DNA of 64,000 nt from Microvirga zambiensis WSM3693 (GCF_016735695.1 NZ_JAERQD010000004.1:124001-188000); one strand, 5' to 3'; positions 8,502-17,899 are shown, counted from the first letter of the stretch. Made by a program: numbers and translations. Notes: a model not told the origin generated them from the letters alone.

Positions 8502-9485
8502 ATGACCGGGGGCTCAGCGAAGAAGGCAGTGACGGCGGAGATGGTCGCCCAAGGCGACCGCGCGGCGCTGGCGCGCGCCATCACGCTCATGGAATCGCGA
8601 AGGCCCGATCACCGCGAGGCGGCCCGTGCGCTGCTGCAGGAGCTGATGCCGCGCACCGGCCATGCGGTGCGCATCGGCATCACCGGCGTTCCGGGGGTGG
8701 GCAAGTCCACCGCCATCGACACGCTGGGCTCGATGCTGACCGGGAAGGGCCACAAGGTGGCGGTGCTGGCGGTCGACCCCTCCTCGACCCGCACCGGCGG
8801 CGCGATTCTCGGCGACAAGACCCGCATGGCGCGGCTGTCGACGGACCCGAACGCCTTCATCCGCCCCTCCCCCTCCTCCGGCACGCTCGGCGGTGTCGCC
8901 GCCAAGACCCGCGAGACAATGCTGCTCTGCGAGGCCGCCGGCTTCGACGTGATCTTGGTCGAGACCGTCGGCGTCGGGCAGTCGGAGACGGCGGTCGCGG
9001 ATCTGACCGATTTCTTCCTCGTCCTCATGCTGCCGGGCGCCGGTGACGAGTTGCAGGGCATCAAGAAGGGGATTCTGGAGCTCGCCGACCTGATCGCCGT
9101 CAACAAGGCGGACGATGCGGGCGTGAAGGCCAAGGCGGCGGCGGCCGAATACAAGGCCGCCCTCCATATCCTGACGCCGGCCACCGCCGCCTGGACGCCG
9201 CCGGTGCTCACCGTGTCGGGCCTGACCGGCCAGGGCCTCGACGAGCTCTGGACCAAGGTTCTCGACCACCGAAAGCGCCTGGAGGCGACGGGCGAACTCG
9301 CCGCCAAGCGGCGCGCGCAGGATGCGAAATGGATGTGGGCCCTGGTGCACGAGCGCCTGCACGAGCGCCTCACCCACGATCCGGCCCTGCGCCAGCGCGT
9401 GCCCGCCATCGAAAAGGCGATCGCCGAGGGTGCCCTGTCGCCGAATGCCGGGGCAAGCGAGATCGTCAGGCTTTTGGGGATTTGA
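8502..9485 (+). CDS. meaB: Methylmalonyl-CoA mutase-associated GTPase MeaB
   Basis: The 327-residue G3E-type P-loop GTPase protects methylmalonyl-CoA mutase and gates loading of adenosylcobalamin. Visible motifs are the P-loop [12 protein letters not shown] (about residues 59-69), the conserved [19 protein letters not shown] segment, the ETVGVGQSE switch region, and the NKAD base-specificity motif (VNKADD). The C-terminal helical extension ([15 protein letters not shown]) is the usual dimerisation arm. Length is typical. It lies on the same strand as mutA and mutB but is 3.3 kb from mutB with four unrelated genes between, so it is probably expressed on its own. Confidence 0.96.
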   Translation: MTGGSAKKAVTAEMVAQGDRAALARAITLMESRRPDHREAARALLQELMPRTGHAVRIGITGVPGVGKSTAIDTLGSMLTGKGHKVAVLAVDPSSTRTGGAILGDKTRMARLSTDPNAFIRPSPSSGTLGGVAAKTRETMLLCEAAGFDVILVETVGVGQSETAVADLTDFFLVLMLPGAGDELQGIKKGILELADLIAVNKADDAGVKAKAAAAEYKAALHILTPATAAWTPPVLTVSGLTGQGLDELWTKVLDHRKRLEATGELAAKRRAQDAKWMWALVHERLHERLTHDPALRQRVPAIEKAIAEGALSPNAGASEIVRLLGI

Positions 9486-9649
9486 GGCGGGGCCGAGGAG
9501 GTTGAATCGTCAATCTCATAACGCGCTACTTACTCTCCTCCCCCCTTGGGGGGAGGGAGAAGGCGCCGCGCCTTTCAATGAATTCTGAGACAACCTCTCA
9601 GGATGAGGCTATGGAGTGCGAGCCCCTCCCGGACCGATCGGCGGAGTGC

Positions 9650-10660
9650 TCAGGCCCCCAAAATCTCCGATGTCACCCTCAGCTGTCCGACGTCGAAACC
9701 GTTCCGGTTCCTGAGCACCGGATTCGCCAGGGCTTCGACAGCCTTGCGCTCGTCATAGGCCAGAGTGAGGAAGCGCAGGACCAGCCCCGCCATCATCGCC
9801 TCGGCGGCGCGGGAATTGCCGTCTTCGGCTTTGAGGGCGACGCCGTAGCCGAGTTCGGGGAAAGAGGCGCAATAGACCCCCTCCGCCCCGACCTTCACGA
9901 AGGCGCGCTCGCCCAAAAGCTCCATGAGCCTGGTGTCGAAGAGGCCGGTGCCGGCCACCATGAAGGGGTGGCGCGCCACGGCTTTGCGGATCCGGGCTGC
10001 CGCCGCCTTGCCGTCGCCCGGCAGGCCGGCGCCGGTTCCGAAACGGGCGAATCCGAAGGCGAGCGAGGGCAGCGGGATCGCATAGGTCGGGATCGAGCAG
10101 CCGTCGATGCCGCTCTTCTCGATCGTGTGGCAGGCGCCGGTGATCTCCTCCATCGCCTCGCGCACGCTGCGCTGCACCGGGTGGTCGGCGCCGACATAGC
10201 CCTTGGGGTTCTGGCCCCGGCCACAGGCGAGGCAGATGAAGCCCGCATGCTTGCCGGAGCAGTTGTTGTGCAGGGCGTTGGGGCTAGCACCCTTCGCCGC
10301 GAGCGCCCGGCTGGCCGCCTCGCCCAGGGGCCAATGGGTGCCGCATTCGAGACAGCCGACGTCCTGGCCTGCCTTGGCGAGCATGGCCTTGGCCACCGCC
10401 GCATGCTCCGGCTCTCCGGCATGGGAGGCGCAGGCGAGCGCGATCTCCTCGTCGGTCAGGCCGTACTTGTCCGCGATGCCGCTCTCGACCAGGGGCATGG
10501 CCTGCAGCGCCTTGACGGCGGAGCGCGGAAAAACGCGCCTGTCCACGTCGCCGATCGACAGAACCGTGGCACCCTCGGCATCCACCACCGAGACGCTGCC
10601 CCGATGGCGCGACTCGACCAGGTTCCCGCGGGTGACCTCGACAAGAAAAGGATTGTTCAT
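9650..10660 (-). CDS. L-asparaginase, rhizobial class II (ReAV/AnsA-like) type
   Basis: The 336-residue protein belongs to the asparaginase II family (PF06089), which is unrelated to E. coli AnsA/AnsB and is known from Rhizobium etli ReAV. The residues described for ReAV are all present at a one-residue offset: Ser47 and Lys50 in RSAVKA, Ser79 in ASHAGEP, Cys134 and Lys137 in NNCSGKHAG, and Cys188 in GIDGCSIP. It hydrolyses asparagine to aspartate and ammonia in the cytoplasm. MNNPFLVEV at 10660 is the start because it reproduces the family N terminus. No partner gene is adjacent; the divergent neighbour is ugd. Confidence 0.92.
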   Translation of the reverse strand: MNNPFLVEVTRGNLVESRHRGSVSVVDAEGATVLSIGDVDRRVFPRSAVKALQAMPLVESGIADKYGLTDEEIALACASHAGEPEHAAVAKAMLAKAGQDVGCLECGTHWPLGEAASRALAAKGASPNALHNNCSGKHAGFICLACGRGQNPKGYVGADHPVQRSVREAMEEITGACHTIEKSGIDGCSIPTYAIPLPSLAFGFARFGTGAGLPGDGKAAAARIRKAVARHPFMVAGTGLFDTRLMELLGERAFVKVGAEGVYCASFPELGYGVALKAEDGNSRAAEAMMAGLVLRFLTLAYDERKAVEALANPVLRNRNGFDVGQLRVTSEILGA

Positions 10661-10829
10661 CAATGCCCCGTTTGAAAGCGGCGGTGTTTTGGCGGCACTT
10701 AACCCAGAAGTCAAAGGGGGTATTGTTTCAAAACCAAGAAAATCCTTGCTCTTTATCGCAGCTATGCGCGGCTTGCAGCCAAACCGAGACCACCCTAAAC
10801 CGGAAACTTGAGCTAACTGGGAGTTCCCG

Positions 10830-12134
10830 ATGCGTGTCGCGATGATCGGAGCAGGCTATGTCGGCCTCGTGTCCGGCGCCTGCTTTGCGGATTTCGGCCA
10901 TGATGTCTGCTGCGTCGACAAGGATCCGGCCAAGATCGAAGCGCTCGACCGGGGCGAGATCCCGATCTTCGAGCCGGGCCTCTCCGAGCTCGTCGCCAAG
11001 AATACCCGCGAAGGGCGCCTGACCTTCTCCATCGATCTCCAGCAGGCGGTCCGGAACGCCGAGGCCGTCTTCATCGCCGTCGGCACCCCCTCCCGCCGCG
11101 GCGACGGACATGCCGACCTCTCCTATGTCTATCAGGCCGCCCGCGACATCGCCGCCGCCATGGACGGCTACACCGTGGTCGTGACCAAATCGACCGTGCC
11201 GGTCGGCACCGGCGACGAGGTCGAGCGCGTCATCCGCGAGGTCAGGCCGGATGCTGATTTCTGCGTGGTCTCGAACCCAGAGTTCCTCCGGGAAGGTGCC
11301 GCCATCGCCGATTTCAAGCGCCCCGACCGCATCGTCATCGGCAGCGAGGACCAGCGCGGCCTGAGCGTGATGACCGAGCTCTACCGCCCGCTCTATCTCA
11401 ACCAATCCCCAGTGCTGGCCATGTCCCGGCGCACGGCGGAGCTGACGAAATACGCCGCCAACGCCTTTCTCGCCACCAAGATCACCTTCATCAACGAGAT
11501 CGCGGATCTCTGCGAGCAGGTGGGCGCCAACGTGCAGGACGTGGCCCGCGGCATCGGCCTCGACAACCGCATCGGCTCGAAGTTCCTGCATGCCGGTCCG
11601 GGCTATGGCGGCTCGTGCTTCCCCAAGGACACGCTCGCTCTGATCAAGACCGCCCAGGATTACGAGGCGCCGATCCGCATCGTCGAGACCGTGGCGGCGG
11701 TGAACAGTCAGCGCAAGCGCGCCATGGGCCGCAAGGTGATCGCCGCCTGCGGCGGCTCCGTACGGGGCAAGACCGTCGCCGTGCTCGGCCTCACTTTCAA
11801 GCCGAACACCGACGACATGCGCGACGCTCCCTCCATTGACGTGATTACGGCGCTGCAGGATGCCGGGGCGCGGATCAAGGCCTACGATCCCGAAGGCATG
11901 GGGGCGGCAAAAGCCGTCCTGACGGATGTCGAGTACACCAAGGATCCGTACGACTGCGCCCGCGGCGCCGATGCCCTGGTGCTGGTGACCGAGTGGGATG
12001 CCTTCCGCGCCCTCGATCTCGCCCGCCTGAAGACCGCCCTCGCCGCCCCGGTGCTGGTCGACCTGCGCAACGTCTACCGGCCCGAGGAAATGCGCCGCCA
12101 CGGCTTCACCTATGTGAGCATCGGGAGGGTGTAA
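10830..12134 (+). CDS. ugd: UDP-glucose 6-dehydrogenase
   Basis: The 434-residue enzyme oxidises UDP-glucose to UDP-glucuronate with two NAD+, supplying uronic acid for surface polysaccharides. It shows the N-terminal Rossmann motif GAGYVGLVSGACFADFGH, the VGTPSRRGDGHADLSYV region, and the catalytic motif GYGGSCFPKD with Cys263 as nucleophile. The C-terminal UDP-binding domain contains LGLTFKPNTDDMRDAPS. Start ATG lies at the expected distance from the Rossmann motif. It is monocistronic by spacing, but its product could feed the glycosyltransferase cluster 6 kb downstream. Confidence 0.96.
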   Translation: MRVAMIGAGYVGLVSGACFADFGHDVCCVDKDPAKIEALDRGEIPIFEPGLSELVAKNTREGRLTFSIDLQQAVRNAEAVFIAVGTPSRRGDGHADLSYVYQAARDIAAAMDGYTVVVTKSTVPVGTGDEVERVIREVRPDADFCVVSNPEFLREGAAIADFKRPDRIVIGSEDQRGLSVMTELYRPLYLNQSPVLAMSRRTAELTKYAANAFLATKITFINEIADLCEQVGANVQDVARGIGLDNRIGSKFLHAGPGYGGSCFPKDTLALIKTAQDYEAPIRIVETVAAVNSQRKRAMGRKVIAACGGSVRGKTVAVLGLTFKPNTDDMRDAPSIDVITALQDAGARIKAYDPEGMGAAKAVLTDVEYTKDPYDCARGADALVLVTEWDAFRALDLARLKTALAAPVLVDLRNVYRPEEMRRHGFTYVSIGRV

Positions 12135-12266
12135 GGGGCTCCCCATGTCATCCCCGGCGGCCCTAGGCCGGGAAGAGGATCCACTCACATGCGTTGAGCT
12201 GATGGATTCCCTTCCCCTCCGCTGCGCTCCGGCCGGGAATGACACTGCCCCTCATCCTACCCTCGA

Positions 12267-12357
12267 CGTCATCCCCGGACTTGTTCCGGGGACCCACGTC
12301 TTCTGCAGCGCGGCGGCTCCCAAGGCGTGGGTGGCCGCAACAAGTGCGGCCATGACG
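12267..12357. repeat. Dispersed palindromic intergenic repeat, family A, copy 3 (inverted)
   Basis: Reverse complement of the copies at 146 and 2787: CGTCATCCCCGGACTTG, GGGACCCACGTCTT, CAAGGCGTGGGTGGCCGC and GCGGCCATGACG. It is flanked by two shorter fragments of the same family (GTCATCCCCGGCGGCC... at about 12148-12175 and again at about 12367-12400), so the ugd downstream region is a small repeat cluster. Confidence 0.8.
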
Positions 12358-12477
12358 TGAAGGGTGTCATCCCCGGCGGCCGCAGGCCGGGAATGACGTC
12401 ACGGCGGAAACAGGAAGGTTCTCACTAGCGCAATCCCGTGCCATATCTCCCTGACAGTCGAATCCTCGGAGCGCCCC

Positions 12478-12714
12478 ATGCAGACCTTCTTCGTCGAGAT
12501 CAAGTGCAAGCTCGGCAAGACCTACGCCGTCGCGAATGCTCTCGCCGACCGGGAAATCGCCTCGGAGATCTACTCGACAGCCGGCAACTACGACATCCTC
12601 GCCAAATTCCACGTGGATGACGGAGTCGATATCGGCCACTTCATCGCAGAGAACGTCCAGATCATCCCCGAGATCGCCGACACGCACACGATCATCACGT
12701 TCAAGGCGTTCTGA
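12478..12714 (+). CDS. Stand-alone Lrp/AsnC ligand-binding (RAM) domain protein
   Basis: The 78-residue protein is only the C-terminal regulation-of-amino-acid-metabolism (RAM) fold of Lrp/AsnC regulators: MQTFFVEIKCKLGKTYAVANAL, SEIYSTAGNYDILAKF, then DTHTIITFKAF. No helix-turn-helix is present and there is no room for one upstream. Known stand-alone RAM proteins form beta-sandwich oligomers and may sense amino acids or modulate full-length Lrp proteins. Start ATG at 12478 follows a purine-rich stretch (GGAGCGCCCC). Transcription is probably independent, since repeats fill the upstream region. Confidence 0.88.
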   Translation: MQTFFVEIKCKLGKTYAVANALADREIASEIYSTAGNYDILAKFHVDDGVDIGHFIAENVQIIPEIADTHTIITFKAF

Positions 12715-12795
12715 CGCCCGCCTCAGGTGACACAAAGCACAGCGCACCGGATGCTTCCGGAATAATCTCGAGACTCCTTCCTCGGAGTGAATCCC

Positions 12796-13461
12796 ATGTC
12801 ATCTCGGGCGGACTGGCGCAGGGTCTACGACTTCTGGTTCCCCATCGACCTCTCGCAGGCGGAAATCGGCGAACACTGGCGCATGCTGCTGTGGTGGATG
12901 CGCGGCGGCGCCAATGCGGAACTCGGGCAGTTTGCGCCGCTGGTCGACGAGGCCATGGCCGGACGGCTGGATCACTGGCTCGAGACGCCGCGCGGCCGGC
13001 TCTCCCTGATCCTCGTGCTCGACCAGTTCCCCCGCGGCCTGTTCGCTGGCAGCCCCGAAGCTTACGCCTCCGACGAGCAGACACTGAAGATCGCCGAGGA
13101 AGGCTTTCGGAACGGGCATTATGAAGCCCTGACAAGCCTTTATGAGAGATTCTTCTACTTCCTTCCCCTCGCCCATGCGGAGGGGCCGGATCATCTCGAG
13201 CGCCTGAAGAGAATCGTCGCGGTCTCCGAACAGGCGGTCGAGGAGGCCCCGGAGCATCTCAAGCCCGTCTGGCAGTTCTCGCTCAGCCAGGCGCAGGCCA
13301 ATCTCGAGGTGATCTGCCGCTTCGGCCGCTTCCCGCACCGGAACGAGGTTCTCGGGCGCCGCTCCACCGCGGACGAGCTGGTTTATCTGGCGAAGGGCGA
13401 TTTCGTGCACATGCGCTCGCTGCCGGCCTCCGCATCCTCGGCCATCAGCGCAGTCGGCTGA
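12796..13461 (+). CDS. DUF924 family protein
   Basis: The 221-residue mostly helical protein matches DUF924 (YPO-type, TPR-like fold): VYDFWFPID near the N terminus, LSLILVLDQFPRGLF, AYASDEQTLKIAEEG, FFYFLPLAHAEGPDHLERL and FGRFPHRNEVLGRRST. The LDQFPR and RFPHRN motifs define the family. The function is unknown. The ATG at 12796 (MSSRADW) is preferred over GTG 12787 because a CTCGGAG site lies 7-10 nt upstream. It ends 10 nt before the convergent transglycosylase gene. Confidence 0.88.
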   Translation: MSSRADWRRVYDFWFPIDLSQAEIGEHWRMLLWWMRGGANAELGQFAPLVDEAMAGRLDHWLETPRGRLSLILVLDQFPRGLFAGSPEAYASDEQTLKIAEEGFRNGHYEALTSLYERFFYFLPLAHAEGPDHLERLKRIVAVSEQAVEEAPEHLKPVWQFSLSQAQANLEVICRFGRFPHRNEVLGRRSTADELVYLAKGDFVHMRSLPASASSAISAVG

Positions 13462-13471
13462 ACGAGTACGC

Positions 13472-14560
13472 TCACTGCACGAGAGGCGTCGCCTCGGCGG
13501 TCGTCCGCTCCGGCTGACGGGCGATTTCGGCCAGATAGGGGCCGATGCCCTCGTAACGGTCGAGGCGGCGGACGATCTTCGAATCGATCCTGTCGTAGAG
13601 TTCGGCCACGCTGACGGCGCGGCGCTTACGGCCCTTGCCCTCCATGAAGAGCCCGGAATTGGCCTTGGCCGCCTTGGGGAAGAGCTTGGAGGCCTTCATG
13701 TTCGGGTCCTGATCGAGGACCTCGAGGAAGCGAACCGCACTGGATGCGCCAAGGAAATGGGCGAGATAGAGTTCCGCCTCGGCCAGTTCCCGCTCGCCCT
13801 CGGCCTGCAATGCACGCTCCACGTCCTTGATCAGCTCGCCGGCCATGAGAGCAGAGAAGAACGGATCCGTCCGCAGGCTCATGATCCATTCCCGCTTCTT
13901 CGAATCGACCTCGAGGTCGCCATTCACGTAGCCGATCGCTTCGGCGGCCGCACCGAATCCATAATCGGCGGCATGGCGGTAAACGGTCTCGATCCAGGTG
14001 CTGTCGATGAACTGGAAGAGGCCCTGGGCGGAGGATGTCGGCGCCTTGGCCTCCGGCGAGAGGCTCGATTCCACATCCGCCAGGGTCATCATGTAGACCG
14101 GGTCGACGCCAGTCACATGGGCCGCCTTGAGGATGGAGTGGACCAGCCATCGGGGCACCGTGCGCCCATTGAACGGAATGAGTTCGTCGGGGTCGCCTGC
14201 CACTTCGTCGGGGATGGCCTGGGGTGCGGGCTTTGCGGGGCGTGGCTTCACGAGGGAAAAGGCGCCGTCGAGGATATCCTTGAACAGGCCCGGCGTGGTC
14301 AGAAGCTTCGGCGTGAAATCGGCGGAGGCCATCACGACGGACCCGGTGACGTCCTCGCGCACCGGGGGCGCAGCGATGGGTCTTGCGAGCAGTGCACTCG
14401 GGAGAGTGGCCACGGCGGCGGGACCGGCGGTCAGTCCCTGAAGGCCCAGAAGGAGGCCTGCGGCCAAGGTGCATTGGAGAAAACCGCGGAGGCTTCCGAA
14501 CCTGCGCGCATCCGCAACAGGCTGCGGAACCGCGCATAGCAGCGTTCTCGCGTTACTCAT
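13472..14560 (-). CDS. Exported transglycosylase SLT-domain protein
   Basis: The 362-residue protein has an N-terminal hydrophobic segment (CTLAAGLLLGLQGLTAG, about residues 32-48), a Pro/Ala-rich linker, then a goose-type lysozyme-like SLT domain: HVTGVDPVYMMTLADVESSL with the probable catalytic Glu in VESS, and TSSAQGLFQFIDSTWIE, the conserved AxGLxQF block. It should cleave peptidoglycan glycosidic bonds in the periplasm. ATG 14560 (MSNARTLL) is used; GTG 14566 is also in frame. It is divergent from no gene; the next minus-strand gene (CNBD protein) ends 170 nt upstream, across an AT-rich gap. Confidence 0.85.
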   Translation of the reverse strand: MSNARTLLCAVPQPVADARRFGSLRGFLQCTLAAGLLLGLQGLTAGPAAVATLPSALLARPIAAPPVREDVTGSVVMASADFTPKLLTTPGLFKDILDGAFSLVKPRPAKPAPQAIPDEVAGDPDELIPFNGRTVPRWLVHSILKAAHVTGVDPVYMMTLADVESSLSPEAKAPTSSAQGLFQFIDSTWIETVYRHAADYGFGAAAEAIGYVNGDLEVDSKKREWIMSLRTDPFFSALMAGELIKDVERALQAEGERELAEAELYLAHFLGASSAVRFLEVLDQDPNMKASKLFPKAAKANSGLFMEGKGRKRRAVSVAELYDRIDSKIVRRLDRYEGIGPYLAEIARQPERTTAEATPLVQ

Positions 14561-14732
14561 TGTCACTCATCCCGCATGGTCCGGTTAGACGCTCGGACCG
14601 TCCCTTGTGTCGTTCTGAGACAAGAGTTGACGGGTAGTTGTGACGACAATCGGTCAGCTTGGCCGTAAGAAGCAGGTTTTTGTTAACCTTAGCCGCAGTT
14701 TTCCCCGCAAAAGCTGCGAATTGTCTCAGCCG

Positions 14733-15179
14733 TCACGATGAGGATTGAGCGACGAGTTGCGCATTCGTCCGTTCGAGACGCTTGGCGAGCTCGCGCATGA
14801 TCGCCAGGGACATCTGCGGGAACTGGGCCAGAAGCTCGAGAAAGACCCGTTTGTCGATTCGCAGCGCCGTGGTCGGTTCCGCGGCCATGATGGTGGCCGA
14901 GCGCGGCGTGTCGGACAGGATGCCCATCTCGCCCACGAGGGCGTTGCCGCCCAGCTCCGCCACCTGGATGTCCCCGCCCGGCGTGTTGAGGAGGACGCTG
15001 GCCCGCCCATCGAGGATCACGTAGGCCGCATCGGACGGATCTCCCTGCGAGAAGAAGCGCTGGCCGCCGGCGAACTGCACCCGCTCGCTCGTGAAGGCGA
15101 GCAGCTTCAGACGGGCCGGATCCACATCCCGAAACATCGGCACCTGCCGCAAGGACTGAACCTCTGCCTCAAGGGTCAT
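14733..15179 (-). CDS. Cyclic nucleotide-binding domain protein
   Basis: The 148-residue protein consists of one Crp-type cNMP-binding beta-roll: VPMFRDVDPARLKLLAFTSE, FFSQGDPSDAAYVILDGRASVLL, LGGNALVGEMGILSDTPRSATIMA (phosphate-binding cassette) and a C-terminal helix. The Glu-Met-Gly-x-Leu and Pro-Arg-Ser-Ala elements of the cassette are intact, so ligand binding is plausible; there is no HTH. Its ATG overlaps the stop of the degenerate ABC transporter gene by 4 nt (ATGA), which shows translational coupling. The pairing suggests it senses a nucleotide for the transporter or glycan cluster. Confidence 0.9.
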   Translation of the reverse strand: MTLEAEVQSLRQVPMFRDVDPARLKLLAFTSERVQFAGGQRFFSQGDPSDAAYVILDGRASVLLNTPGGDIQVAELGGNALVGEMGILSDTPRSATIMAAEPTTALRIDKRVFLELLAQFPQMSLAIMRELAKRLERTNAQLVAQSSS

Positions 15180-17899
15180 ACCACCTCTCCTGTTATTCGT
15201 TGCGGTGCGTCCGGCTCCGGTCGGGAGGACCGGGGGGCCGGAGCGACCGTCTTTTCTGTAACGATCTTTCCGTCGCGGAAGCGCAACTGAACATCGAACG
15301 CGCCCGCCTGTCGATCATTCGGCAAGACCATGAACAGGCTTTGTTGGTCGAAAAGCCCCAGCAGCAGCTCGACCAGTTGCTGGCTGCGGGCCTCGTCGAA
15401 GGGTGCGAGTGCCCCATCGATCACGAAGATGTCGGGACGCTTGACTAGGCACCGGACCAGGCTGACGCTCGCCCGCTCCTGCGGCGACAGCAACCTGCCG
15501 GCGGTGCCGACCTGATAATCCAGGCCGATCCGCTCGATATCCTCTTCCAGGTTGAGCTCGCGGACGACCGCGGCGACGGCCTCTGCAACCCGGAGGCGCG
15601 CATTGGCGACCTGATAGCTGATGCGCCCGAACAGGAGATTGTCCCGCAGCGGAGCCGCCGCGCAGTAATGCTCCGGATCGTAGAATTCGACCCCTTCGGA
15701 GGCAGAATTTTCGAGGACTTCGCGGACAAGGCCTCTCGCCTCCACGATCCGGCCCATCATTCGCTCGTCGAGCAGACCGAGACGGTGCCTGGCTTCGATA
15801 TAGGCGAGCGGCAGGGCCAGGAGCCGTGTCCTGTCATCGCCCTTCAGATTGCCCTCCCCCCGGCCGCGACGGCGCAGGATGGCCTCGAAATCCTTCAGCT
15901 CCTCGGCTCCGATGAAGGAGAACTGCTCGAACAGCGAATGCCCCGGGGGCAGGCCTTCGAAGATTTCGGTCATGGTTTCTGCGATCTGCACGCCCATATG
16001 CACCAGATCGTCGGTCAGCCCAGCCCGGTCGATGGCGCTGCGGAACTTGCCGTTTTCCGCGAGATTACGCCCCTTGAACTCGTCGGAGATCGGCACGCCG
16101 AAAAGAAGATTCTCCGCAACCGAGGCCTGCCGGTTGTAGCGTCCGGGGTCGAACGGCTCGACCAGATCGGCCATGCCGTTTGCCTGGAAGGTCTCGCGCA
16201 GGCGATGTCTGGCATCCACCACACGCTCGGCGAGAGTGTTGTCCCGGTCTGGATCGATCCTGCCGGCAAGGCCGAACAGATAGATGGTATCGCCCATGCC
16301 GATCCGGTCCAGGAGTTCGATCAGGATGCGATCGAGATCGCCCTCGTCCTTCGCGCCCACGCTCTCGTAGTCGACCCACCGGTCGGCGATGCTCTCGACG
16401 GGATTGCCGGTTCTGAGCGCCTCCGCGATGCGCTTGTCCATATCCCGCTTGTCCTCCTCGGTCCTGCTCAACGGCCTGGAGCGGAGGCCATAGATCAGGT
16501 TATCGCGGATGCTGCCGGGGAAGAGGGTCGGATCGACGCCCGCATAGGCCATCCTGCGCCCGACGACGGACCGGGGCAATTGCGCCAGATCGCGCTCGCC
16601 GATCCGGACCCGGCCGCTGAATTCCTGACTGCGCCGCGCGACGATGCGCGCGAGGAGGCTTGCCGCGGCACCGCCATTCGACACCAGCGCGACGCTCGCA
16701 GGCAGGTCGACCGCGAAGGAGCCGTCCTCGATGATCATGTCCCCATGGGGACCGGCGACGCGGATATCCTCGCCGACCAGCGGTCCGACGAGCGGCTCGT
16801 CCTGGGCCGCCACCTCGCCGGATTCGAGCATGAGCGGACCGAGCCGCTCGTCTGCGAAATGCTGGGTGACCTGATCGTATTTCACCTGAACGTCGAGACG
16901 CTGCTGATCCCAGTCGATCAGCTCCTTCAAAGGCGGCGGCAATTCGCGATAGGCGGCGATGACCGCGACGAGCTGGCCGATGTCGAGCGTACCGCGCAGG
17001 GCGAAGTAGCCGCCGATGGAATAGAAGAAGAACGGGGTCAGCTGCGCCAGGAAATTGTTGAGGGATTTGACGAAGAACTTCCGGTTATAAATCTTGAGCC
17101 GGACTGTGAAGAGATCGAACAGGCGTTGGCCGATCTCGGCGCGTTCCCAGTTATAGGAATTGTGAACGTGCACGACCTCGATGCCGTCGAGGACTTCGGC
17201 GATGCGGCCTGCGAGCTCGCGGGATGCCAGCTGGCGCTGCTTTCCAAGCTTCAGAAGCTCGCGCCGCAGCCGGGGAATGATCGTGAACTGGATGGCGATC
17301 ACGCCAAGTGCGATCAGGCCGAGCAACACGTTCTGGATCATGATGAAGACCAGCGCCGTGATGGCCTGCATGCCCAGGAAAATCGGCGTGATGAATGCAT
17401 CCCCGATGAAGCCGCCGATGGGTTCGACTTCGTCCTTGATGATCGTTGCCGTCTCGGACGATTTGACCGTCCGCAGGGCCTCCGGCGTGAAGCGCAGCAC
17501 CATTGTGAACAGGTCGAAGCGCATGCGCCGCAGCATGCGCTCGCCCAGAATTCCCTTGGCGACGTTGATCCAGTACTTGAACCCCCCGTTGATGATGACG
17601 AAGAACAGGAACAGGGTCGAGAGGCCGAAAAGCAGGCCGAGGCGGCCGACCTGGAAGCCCTCGAAGATCTCCAGATGGCTGCCTCCGAGCCATGCCGGAA
17701 GGTCATAGCTGAGATGGAGGAAGGGCGCCGTGGGGTTGCCGTCACGGTAGGCGTCGCCCTGGATGGCCTGGTTCACGATCTGGCGAGGCAGATCGAGGGA
17801 CATGAAGTAAAACGGCAGAGAACCCAGCACTACCGCGAGAACAATCAGCTGGTCGCGCTTCGAATGGTTCCAAATATATCGGAAGAGGCTCTTTTCCAT
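15176..17899 (-). CDS. ABC transporter-like membrane protein with degenerate, expanded nucleotide-binding domain
   Basis: The 907-residue protein has an ABC exporter membrane domain (residues about 1-330, six hydrophobic helices, EVLDGIEVVHVHN coupling region). The ABC domain that follows is highly unusual. The Walker A position reads SNGGAAASLLARI, with no GK[ST]. A Q-loop-like module of the form N-L-L/I-F/Y-G after a Pro- or Ala-rich turn occurs three times, near residues 455-471, 585-601 and 742-758. The signature is LSPQERASVSLVR and Walker B is DIFVIDGALAPFD with Gly in place of the catalytic Glu. It cannot hydrolyse ATP in the normal way. GTG 17956 would add 19 residues. It is coupled to the CNBD gene and divergent from four glycosyltransferases. 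Confidence 0.85.
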   Translation of the reverse strand: MEKSLFRYIWNHSKRDQLIVLAVVLGSLPFYFMSLDLPRQIVNQAIQGDAYRDGNPTAPFLHLSYDLPAWLGGSHLEIFEGFQVGRLGLLFGLSTLFLFFVIINGGFKYWINVAKGILGERMLRRMRFDLFTMVLRFTPEALRTVKSSETATIIKDEVEPIGGFIGDAFITPIFLGMQAITALVFIMIQNVLLGLIALGVIAIQFTIIPRLRRELLKLGKQRQLASRELAGRIAEVLDGIEVVHVHNSYNWERAEIGQRLFDLFTVRLKIYNRKFFVKSLNNFLAQLTPFFFYSIGGYFALRGTLDIGQLVAVIAAYRELPPPLKELIDWDQQRLDVQVKYDQVTQHFADERLGPLMLESGEVAAQDEPLVGPLVGEDIRVAGPHGDMIIEDGSFAVDLPASVALVSNGGAAASLLARIVARRSQEFSGRVRIGERDLAQLPRSVVGRRMAYAGVDPTLFPGSIRDNLIYGLRSRPLSRTEEDKRDMDKRIAEALRTGNPVESIADRWVDYESVGAKDEGDLDRILIELLDRIGMGDTIYLFGLAGRIDPDRDNTLAERVVDARHRLRETFQANGMADLVEPFDPGRYNRQASVAENLLFGVPISDEFKGRNLAENGKFRSAIDRAGLTDDLVHMGVQIAETMTEIFEGLPPGHSLFEQFSFIGAEELKDFEAILRRRGRGEGNLKGDDRTRLLALPLAYIEARHRLGLLDERMMGRIVEARGLVREVLENSASEGVEFYDPEHYCAAAPLRDNLLFGRISYQVANARLRVAEAVAAVVRELNLEEDIERIGLDYQVGTAGRLLSPQERASVSLVRCLVKRPDIFVIDGALAPFDEARSQQLVELLLGLFDQQSLFMVLPNDRQAGAFDVQLRFRDGKIVTEKTVAPAPRSSRPEPDAPQRITGEVV

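Noticed and set aside
9536-9560. C/G-run palindrome after meaB as a terminator
   Set aside because: The stem is possible but there is no T run, and it resembles a fragment of the intergenic repeats.
10728-12245. Minus-strand open frame of 505 codons opposite ugd
   Set aside because: No recognisable domain; ugd is unambiguous on the plus strand.
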